Source: an uncultured Veillonellaceae bacterium (GTDB taxonomy: Bacteria > Bacillota > Negativicutes > Veillonellales > Dialisteraceae). Taken from it: 18,864 nucleotides of DNA. Below are positions 13,893 to 18,864 of the stretch, piece after piece. A model generated the notes under the pieces. That model made no database searches, was not told where the DNA came from, and saw only the letters and a program-made list of their open reading frames with translations. The position numbers were made by a program, and so were the translations under genes. Location: assembly GCA_958439155.1 (NCBI GenBank), contig CAUBUJ010000017.1, positions 1 through 18,864 of the forward strand. Direction: 5' to 3'. Position 1 is the stretch's first letter; each line of letters opens with the position of its first letter.

Positions 13893-15629
13893 ATGATGAA
13901 AAAGATAACAGCGCTTTTGATAGCGGCACTTGCCTGCTGGAATGGAGCCGCTGCGGCAGAAATGGGGGAAACTCCCCACTCTTTTGCGGCAGCAGTCAAA
14001 GAAAATGGGAAATGGGGCGTTTCCGACCGCATGGGGCATCTGGTCATTCCTGCCCGGTTTGACGCTGCTGCTGTCAGCCTCTCCGACAAGGACATCCTCC
14101 ATGAAGATCTTGAGAGCATGCCCGGCAGGGACAACCTGATCGAAGTGCGTCAGGGAAAATTCCGGGGGTTCTACAACCGGGAAGGAAAGGTTGTCATTCC
14201 TGTATCCTATGTGCACCGCTCTTCCTGGACGGAAGGGACACTGGCCGTGGAAAATGAGAAGGAGAAGATCGCTTTCTTTAAGGAAGACGGCACCGCCCTG
14301 TCTCCCTATGTGTATGACGAAGCTTCCGATTTCAAGGAAGGAATGGCCGTGGTGAAGCGGGATGGAGAATATGGCTATCTCCGGCTGGACGGCAGTGAGG
14401 TCGCTCCGGTCTACAGCGAAGCCCGTCCCTTTTCTGGCGGCGCCGCGCCGGTAAAGAATCAGAAATGGGGCGTCATCGATCAGTCGGGCAAGGTCATCGT
14501 TCCCTTCCAGTATGATGAGGCAGGCCCTTTCTTCAGCGGCGGACTCCTGGCAGTGAAAAAGGACAACCGCTGGGGATTCATAGACGCAGGCGGCCATGCG
14601 GCGGTGCCTCTCGTATACCGCGCGGTGCATCCTGTCTTCTCGGAAGGGATCACGGCAGTGCAGAATGAGAAAAAACTCTGGGGATTTATCAATCAGAAGG
14701 GGGAAGTCACCGCTTCTCCCCGTTTTAAGCAGGTTCTGACTCCCATGAGCGAAGGCCTGGCAGGGGTTGTCACGGAAGACGGCAAAGCCTACGCGAAAGC
14801 GGACGGCACCATCGCTTTTCACGCAGATTTTGACCAGATTTTTCCATTCAAAGAGGGCCTGGCAGAATACAGGGAAGGAGAAGTGGTGGAGCGGAGAGTC
14901 CGTCCTGCCATCAGCATCGGCTGGGGATGGGGATGGGGCCGCTGGCACCGTCATCCCTGGGCTTGGGGATGGCCCATGTGGGGGCCCTGGTGGTATGACG
15001 GCTGGTATGACGGAACGGCAACGGATACGGAAGTCAAACGGGGGTACCTGGACAAAACAGGGAGAATCATCGCCTCTACCGCGCTGGATCACGTCTATCC
15101 TGCACAAGAGAAAGGCATCCTTGTCTTCAAAGACGGCCGGTTCGGATGGATTGCGCCTTCCGGCCAGTATACCATTCATACCGAATACAGACGGCTCATC
15201 CCGCTGGAAAAGGAAAACCTGGTCATTGCAAGGAATGAAAACAAAGACTGGGGGCTGCTGACCTTTGCAGGAGAGCCGGTGCTGCCCTTTATGTATGATG
15301 AGATCACTTATCTTGGAGGAGGGTATTTTGCCGTCAAACAAGAAGGGAAATGGGGTCTTGCAGGGCCTGATGGAACGATCCTTGCCGCGCCGGCTTACCG
15401 GAATATCGGCATAGAAGGCAATGGTCTTTTCCCTGCGAAAACGAAAAATGGCTGGGTTTACCTGGATATGTCAGGGAAAGAAGCCATTTCCTTCGCAGAG
15501 CCGCCGGAAGGAGCGCTTTTCTTCAAGGACGGCTGTGCCGGCGTCAAAATCCAAGGCAAATGGGGCATTATCGGTCCTGATGGACAGTGGACGGCAGAGC
15601 CCCGTTTTGATGCGTACATGGCCTTGTAA
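13893..15629 (+). CDS. Secreted WG-repeat beta-propeller-like protein with Trp-rich insertion
   Basis: This 578-aa protein begins with a Sec signal peptide (MMKKITALLIAALACWNGAAAA, cleaved near residue 22) and should be exported; no cell-wall anchor or C-terminal membrane helix is seen. About 14 WG-type repeats of the form KWGVIDQSGKVIVPFQYDEA cover the mature part, some degenerate (FRGFYNREG, KIAFFKEDG, GKAYAKADG). Between repeats 8 and 9, residues 344-374 form an insertion with 11 Trp in 31 residues plus Gly, His, Pro and Tyr. WG repeats occur in cell-surface and binding proteins of unknown function. The second ATG (13896) has the better spacing (7 nt) from GAGG and may be the true start. 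It has its own promoter and terminator, so it is monocistronic. The function is unknown. Confidence 0.85.
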   Translation: MMKKITALLIAALACWNGAAAAEMGETPHSFAAAVKENGKWGVSDRMGHLVIPARFDAAAVSLSDKDILHEDLESMPGRDNLIEVRQGKFRGFYNREGKVVIPVSYVHRSSWTEGTLAVENEKEKIAFFKEDGTALSPYVYDEASDFKEGMAVVKRDGEYGYLRLDGSEVAPVYSEARPFSGGAAPVKNQKWGVIDQSGKVIVPFQYDEAGPFFSGGLLAVKKDNRWGFIDAGGHAAVPLVYRAVHPVFSEGITAVQNEKKLWGFINQKGEVTASPRFKQVLTPMSEGLAGVVTEDGKAYAKADGTIAFHADFDQIFPFKEGLAEYREGEVVERRVRPAISIGWGWGWGRWHRHPWAWGWPMWGPWWYDGWYDGTATDTEVKRGYLDKTGRIIASTALDHVYPAQEKGILVFKDGRFGWIAPSGQYTIHTEYRRLIPLEKENLVIARNENKDWGLLTFAGEPVLPFMYDEITYLGGGYFAVKQEGKWGLAGPDGTILAAPAYRNIGIEGNGLFPAKTKNGWVYLDMSGKEAISFAEPPEGALFFKDGCAGVKIQGKWGIIGPDGQWTAEPRFDAYMAL

Positions 15630-15665
15630 CGGCCTTGGATCCTCTATGCGGCTCCCACAGAATTT

Positions 15666-15706
15666 CATAGAAAAAAGGATGGCTTCCGGTCATCCTTTTT
15701 TCTATG
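15666..15706. terminator. Long-stem terminator after the WG-repeat gene
   Basis: A perfect 16-bp stem, CATAGAAAAAAGGATG (15666-15681) with its complement at 15691-15706, has a 9-nt loop. The stem itself contains the A6/T6 tracts, so it may act on both strands. Confidence 0.88.
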
Positions 15707-15759
15707 CATGAATTTTTAGAATGGGAATATATTGAATTCAGAACTTAAGAAGATATCTA

Positions 15760-15788
15760 TTGACGGAATGGAGACGCCGCATTATGAT
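15760..15788 (+). promoter_or_regulatory. Promoter of the 42-codon gene
   Basis: TTGACG (15760-15765), a 17-nt spacer and TATGAT (15783-15788); one mismatch from consensus in each hexamer. A small hairpin, GGATC/GATCC (15802-15815), follows in the 5' UTR. Confidence 0.7.
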
Positions 15789-15849
15789 AATTACAGATAA
15801 AGGATCTGATGATCCGCCGTCTCATAATCCATAGAAGGAGGAGATTTCC

Positions 15850-15978
15850 ATGATGACCACGAAGAAAAATGCCAATGATTTCTGCTCCCAGCTGTTCAAC
15901 AGCTGGATCCGTGTAGACACCGCGTATCTCCAGGAGAAGAAGCAGAGCAAGACGGAAAAGACCGAAGCGAAGAAATAA
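15850..15978 (+). CDS. Small hypothetical protein, 42 aa
   Basis: It opens MMTTKKNANDFCSQLFNSWI, has a central amphipathic stretch, and ends in a Lys/Glu-rich tail (KKQSKTEKTEAKK). There is one Cys (residue 12), no signal peptide and no membrane helix. Coding is supported by a near-ideal AAGGAGG 8 nt before the ATG, a good promoter 60 nt upstream and a terminator 18 nt after the stop, all fitting this small frame alone. ATG 15853 is an alternative start. I do not recognise the family. The size and charge suggest a small binding or regulatory protein, but this is speculation. Confidence 0.7.
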   Translation: MMTTKKNANDFCSQLFNSWIRVDTAYLQEKKQSKTEKTEAKK

Positions 15979-15996
15979 AGAAAGCAGATTTCATGG

Positions 15997-16034
15997 AAAG
16001 CCGTTCCTCTCCGCAGGAGAGAGAGCGGCTTTTT
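15997..16034 (+). terminator. Terminator of the 42-codon gene
   Basis: AAAGCCG (15997-16003) pairs with CGGCTTT (16026-16032), with an inner CTCTCC/GGAGAG stem, followed by TT. Confidence 0.8.
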
Positions 16035-16043
16035 CATTTCTGC

Positions 16044-16078
16044 AAAAAAGAACGGGCCCGCCAGGTCCGTTCTTTTTT
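16044..16078. terminator. Bidirectional terminator at the end of the ABC operon
   Basis: A 15-bp stem, AAAAAAGAACGGGCC with GGTCCGTTCTTTTTT (one G-T wobble), has loop CGCCA. A-tract and T-tract on the two sides serve the minus-strand permease gene and back up the plus-strand terminator next to it. Confidence 0.9.
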
Positions 16079-16091
16079 ATACAAACAAGGA

Positions 16092-16886
16092 TTAATGGGT
16101 TTTGCTCCACGGTACCAGCACCTTTTCCAGCCATTCCAGAGCGAGACTGAATAGGAGGCCCAGTACAGAGAGAACGATGACGCCCGCCATCAGCCGGTCT
16201 GTAATCATGAGGTCGCCATAATGAAGGATAAGGGCGCCGATCCCTTTTTCCGCGGCGATCATTTCCGCCGCCACCAGGAGAAGGAGCGCAGTCCCCGCGG
16301 CGATGCGCAGGCCCGCGAAGATCATGGGAAGGGCGTAAGGCAGCACTACGCAGCGCATGGTGTAGATCCATCCTGCGTTGAAGCTGACCGCCACTTTAAT
16401 CAGGAGGGGATCCACATTTTTGACGCCGGAATAGGTATTCATGGCGATAGGGAAGAAGACACCGAGAGCGATGATCGTCACTTTGGAAAGTTCCCCAATG
16501 CCCAGCCAGAGAATAAAGAGCGGCAGGAGGGCGATTTTTGGAATCGGATAGAGCGCATTCACAATGGGATTGGCCACGCGGTCTGCCAGTGCGGATGTAC
16601 CTGTCACAAGACCCACTGCGAGGCCGAAAATACCGCCCAGGGCAAACCCGATAATAATGCGGTAAAGACTGGCCGCCAGACTCTCCCAGATTTCCCCTTC
16701 CCGGATCATATCGATGAGAGCGCCTATAATCTGTGTAGGCGCCGGCAGAAAGAGAGAAGATACGGCGCCGCTCCGGCAGATTCCTTCCCAGATGAGAAGA
16801 AGAACGAATACGGAAATGAGGGAAACCAGGGGAGAATATTTCTTCTGCCACCGGCTCAATTTATTTCTGACTTCAAATTCACCCAT
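16092..16886 (-). CDS. ABC transporter permease, SsuC/TauC class
   Basis: This 264-aa inner-membrane protein has about six hydrophobic helices. It forms the channel of an importer for small organic anions or related compounds (sulfonate, nitrate, taurine or pyrimidine-precursor class). Recognisable are LFLPAPTQIIGAL after the first helix, YPIPKIALLPLFILWLGIG in the middle, and the ATPase-docking EAA-like loop VAVSFNAGWIYTMRCVVLP, in which the usual leading EAA is VAV. The ATG overlaps the ATPase stop by one base (TAATG), so the two genes are translationally coupled; GGAGG lies about 10 nt upstream. Substrate not determinable. Confidence 0.9.
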   Translation of the reverse strand: MGEFEVRNKLSRWQKKYSPLVSLISVFVLLLIWEGICRSGAVSSLFLPAPTQIIGALIDMIREGEIWESLAASLYRIIIGFALGGIFGLAVGLVTGTSALADRVANPIVNALYPIPKIALLPLFILWLGIGELSKVTIIALGVFFPIAMNTYSGVKNVDPLLIKVAVSFNAGWIYTMRCVVLPYALPMIFAGLRIAAGTALLLLVAAEMIAAEKGIGALILHYGDLMITDRLMAGVIVLSVLGLLFSLALEWLEKVLVPWSKTH

Positions 16887-17671
16887 TATGCATGTACCTC
16901 CGTCATGGCTTCCCGCGCGTCCTTGCTGATATGGTCCCAGATGAGGCGGACAAATTCGGCGATTTCTTCCGCGTGCTCCGGTTTGTCCCGGTCCGCCCGG
17001 GGAATTTTGATTTCCAGAATATTCTTGATTTTCCCAGGACGGCGGGAAAGAAGCACCACCCGGTCGGCGAGCATGACCGCTTCCTGGATATTGTGGGTTA
17101 CATACAGGGTGGTTAGCTTCGTCTTTTCCCAGAGAGAAACCAGTTCTTCCTGCATGATAATCCGGGTCTGTGCGTCAAGAGCGGAGAAAGGTTCATCCAT
17201 GAGGAGGAGGTCCGGGCTCACCGCAAGGGCCCTTGCGATGCCTACGCGCTGGCGCATGCCTCCGGAAAGCTGGTGGGGATAGGCTTTTTCAAATCCGGAA
17301 AGACCCACCAGATGAATATAATGGCTGATCCGTTCCCTCCACTGGTCCTTCGGAAGCACCTTGCCTGCGTCCAGACCGAAAGCGATATTGTCATATACAT
17401 TGCGCCACGGCATGAGCCCTGTCTCCTGAAATACAATGGATACGCGCGGCTCTTTTCCCGCTTCCACGCCGGTAAATTTCACTTTGCCCGCAGTGGGGGA
17501 AAGAAGGCCGGCACAGATATTGAGAAGGGTCGACTTCCCGCACCCGGAAGGGCCTACGAGGGCGACAAATTCTTCCTTGTTCAAAGTCAGATTGATATCT
17601 TCCAGTACGGATAAGGTTTTTCCTTTCCCGGAAGGAAAGGATTGATTCACATGTTCAATGACAAGTTTCAT
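16886..17671 (-). CDS. ABC transporter ATP-binding protein, SsuB/TauB class
   Basis: This 261-aa cytoplasmic ATPase drives the importer. It has Walker A GPSGCGKST (about 39-47), a Q-loop in VFQETGLMPWRNVYDNI, the signature LSGGMRQRVGIARAL, Walker B LLLMDEPFSALD and the switch His in YVTHNIQEAVMLADRV; all are intact. I choose ATG 17671 (MKLVIEHV) with GGAG 5 nt upstream; the frame also offers TTG 17686, five codons earlier, which is unlikely. It follows the binding-protein gene across an 83-nt gap with a hairpin. Confidence 0.93.
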   Translation of the reverse strand: MKLVIEHVNQSFPSGKGKTLSVLEDINLTLNKEEFVALVGPSGCGKSTLLNICAGLLSPTAGKVKFTGVEAGKEPRVSIVFQETGLMPWRNVYDNIAFGLDAGKVLPKDQWRERISHYIHLVGLSGFEKAYPHQLSGGMRQRVGIARALAVSPDLLLMDEPFSALDAQTRIIMQEELVSLWEKTKLTTLYVTHNIQEAVMLADRVVLLSRRPGKIKNILEIKIPRADRDKPEHAEEIAEFVRLIWDHISKDAREAMTEVHA

Positions 17672-17687
17672 TTTTTCTCCATCCAAT

Positions 17688-17734
17688 AAAAATTTCCCCG
17701 CGCCGCCACAGCGCTTCGTGACGACTCGGGGAAA
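17688..17734 (-). terminator. Intercistronic attenuator-like hairpin in the ABC operon
   Basis: On the minus strand TTTCCCCG (17734-17727) pairs with CGGGGAAA (17700-17693), the enclosed GTCAC/GTGGC can add an inner stem, and TTTTT follows (17692-17688). Partial termination here would give more binding protein than ATPase/permease. Confidence 0.65.
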
Positions 17735-17754
17735 CTGCGACTACCATCATTGTA

Positions 17755-18780
17755 TTATTTCTTCATAGCTTCTTCAAGGAAGGAACCGTTTACCACATCA
17801 GAGCCTTTCAGATTTCCATCGATCAGGCCGTGGGATTTGTACCACTGGATCTGGGTATCGATATCACTGGCCAGAAGCACGCCATTCTTGTCAATGTAGG
17901 GAAGTCCCAGTTTGATATCTTCTTCCGGCGTTTTTACATGTTTGGCGATAATCTTTACGATTTCATCCAGACGGGCAGGATCTTTCTTTTCCACGACTGC
18001 TTCATAGTAGTACTGGCAGGCTTTGTTGTAAGCTTTCATGAAACGGACGCCGGCATCCTTCTTTTCCGCAAAGCTTGGGGAATAGAATACGGCGGAAGTC
18101 TGGTAAGGAATCACATCACTCACCTGGGTAATGAGCTTGCCGTAGCCTTCACGCTGCACTTTGGACACGTTCGGTTCATTCAGGATGCACGCGTCGATCT
18201 GTCCGCTCTGGAGAGCTGCCATGACGGCGGAAATCTTGCCGAGAGGCACAAGCGTCACATCCGCGTTGGACAGTCCTTTGGACTCAAGAAGCCGTCCCGC
18301 CATGTATTCAAAAGTGGAACCTTTCTGGGTAATGCCGATACGCTTTCCCTTGAGTGCTTCAATGGAATTGAGCCCTCCTGCGTAGGCGTCGGTATTCGCC
18401 AGAAGGGCGGAAGAGGAATAGCCTTTTTCTTCCCGGCCCTTGTCAGCTACAATGTAGAGTTTCTGTCCCTTGGCGGCCATATTGTAGAGGCTGGCAGAAA
18501 TGCCTGTAGCGCCTACGTCGACCTTGGAAGAAGCGGTAGCCACAGCGATAGGCTGCGCCGCGTCAAACCACTGGGGATCAATCTCAATGCCTTCCTCTTT
18601 GAAATAGCCTTTCTCCATGGCGATAAAGAGGGGGGCGCTGCTGGTGAGGCGGAGCATACCGAGAGAAACCTTGACCGGTTCTTTGCTGCCGGACTTTTCC
18701 GGGGCACTCTGGGACCCTCCGCAGCCCGCCATCACAACCATCATGCAGAGCATGAGCATACAGGCAAATAATTTTTTCAT
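17755..18780 (-). CDS. Substrate-binding lipoprotein of ABC importer (SsuA/TauA/NMT1-like)
   Basis: This 341-aa lipoprotein captures the ligand for the importer. MKKLFACMLMLCMMVVMAGC is a lipoprotein signal with the lipid-modified Cys at 20, followed by a Ser/Gly/Glu-rich linker. Mature-part blocks typical of the NMT1/THI5-like and SsuA fold are APLFIAMEKGYFKEEGIEI, VDVGATG, LKGKRIGITQKGSTFEYMAG and LQSGQIDACILNEPN. The start at 18780 has GGAGAGGAG 9 nt upstream; a longer in-frame ATG at 18810 would block the signal peptide. It is first in the operon, followed by ATPase and permease. Ligand unknown; sulfonate, nitrate, bicarbonate or thiamine-precursor types remain possible. Confidence 0.9.
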   Translation of the reverse strand: MKKLFACMLMLCMMVVMAGCGGSQSAPEKSGSKEPVKVSLGMLRLTSSAPLFIAMEKGYFKEEGIEIDPQWFDAAQPIAVATASSKVDVGATGISASLYNMAAKGQKLYIVADKGREEKGYSSSALLANTDAYAGGLNSIEALKGKRIGITQKGSTFEYMAGRLLESKGLSNADVTLVPLGKISAVMAALQSGQIDACILNEPNVSKVQREGYGKLITQVSDVIPYQTSAVFYSPSFAEKKDAGVRFMKAYNKACQYYYEAVVEKKDPARLDEIVKIIAKHVKTPEEDIKLGLPYIDKNGVLLASDIDTQIQWYKSHGLIDGNLKGSDVVNGSFLEEAMKK

Positions 18781-18806
18781 TCTTCCATTCTCCTCTCCTT
18801 CTGAGA

Positions 18807-18830
18807 GCACAGCCGGAAAATAAGCTGTGC
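18807..18830. repeat. Inverted repeat upstream of the ABC operon
   Basis: GCACAGC (18807-18813) and GCTGTGC (18824-18830) are perfect arms around a 10-nt spacer, 27 nt before the lipoprotein ATG. It is a possible operator or 5' UTR hairpin. No clear -35/-10 pair is visible in the remaining AT-rich sequence to the window end. Confidence 0.5.
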
Positions 18831-18864
18831 CATAGATGTAAAAAATGTATGCTATATATTTTAC

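Noticed and set aside
14919..15014. Simple-sequence repeat or assembly artefact from the TGGGGA runs
   Set aside because: Only the first three units are periodic; the rest varies and stays in frame within an intact protein.
16221..17282. 353-codon plus-strand frame opposite the ABC permease and ATPase
   Set aside because: The opposite strand encodes intact, motif-complete transporter proteins; the frame has no ribosome site or family motif.
17671..17686. TTG start for the ABC ATPase
   Set aside because: ATG 17671 has GGAG at 5-nt spacing and gives the usual N-terminus; the TTG overlaps that ribosome site.
17830..18771. 313-codon plus-strand frame opposite the substrate-binding protein
   Set aside because: Shadow of the lipoprotein gene, without its own expression signals.
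1..18864. CRISPR arrays, insertion sequences, tRNA or rRNA genes
   Set aside because: No spaced direct repeats, transposase motifs, terminal inverted repeats or cloverleaf-like sequences were noticed on either strand.

Overview
The window is an ordinary-looking chromosomal stretch from an anaerobic Firmicute. The best guess is a Negativicute of the Veillonellaceae (Dialister/Allisonella/Megasphaera type), judged from protein flavour, GC-rich third codon positions, strong AGGAGG ribosome binding sites, and a mfd-flippase-mazG-HU gene order that matches the Bacillus/Clostridium mfd-spoVT-yabM-yabN neighbourhood but lacks the sporulation genes. This taxonomic call is inference. No mobile element, CRISPR array, tRNA or rRNA gene was found.

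Layout. Positions 1-537: 3' part of rlmN, ending at a bidirectional terminator shared with a convergent crotonase-family enoyl-CoA hydratase (606-1391, minus). Positions 1445-1698 are a leader with two hairpins before a PLP-dependent Orn/Lys/Arg decarboxylase (1699-3765). That gene meets a minus-strand SGNH hydrolase (3770-4354) tail to tail with 4 bp between stops. A divergent promoter region follows, then a DUF47/PhoU-like protein (4530-5141) and its terminator.

Positions 5190-5542 are the most interesting non-coding stretch. A perfect-consensus promoter drives an RNA of about 139 nt with five predicted hairpins that ends in a strong intrinsic terminator. A second promoter and a second hairpin follow before folP. 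Then folP-folB-folK-mfd run as one translationally coupled unit (overlaps of 8, 4 and 4 nt), followed closely by a SpoVB/MurJ-like flippase, mazG and HU. MazG has a short non-catalytic N-terminal extension and a second MazG domain that has lost its acidic residues. A near-consensus promoter lies inside mazG, upstream of HU.

Downstream are a secreted 14-repeat WG protein with a tryptophan-packed insertion (13893-15629), a free-standing 42-codon gene with its own promoter and terminator (15850-15978), and a minus-strand ABC uptake operon of the sulfonate/nitrate/taurine class: lipoprotein, ATPase, permease. An attenuator-like hairpin lies between the first two genes of that operon.

Functionally the window joins one-carbon/folate biosynthesis with transcription-coupled repair, nucleotide-pool sanitation, nucleoid packaging and cell-wall lipid export, plus fermentation/acid-stress genes and a nutrient importer. 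No obviously new defence or biosynthetic system is visible. The best candidates for novelty are the folP leader RNA, the Trp-rich WG protein and the 42-aa gene.
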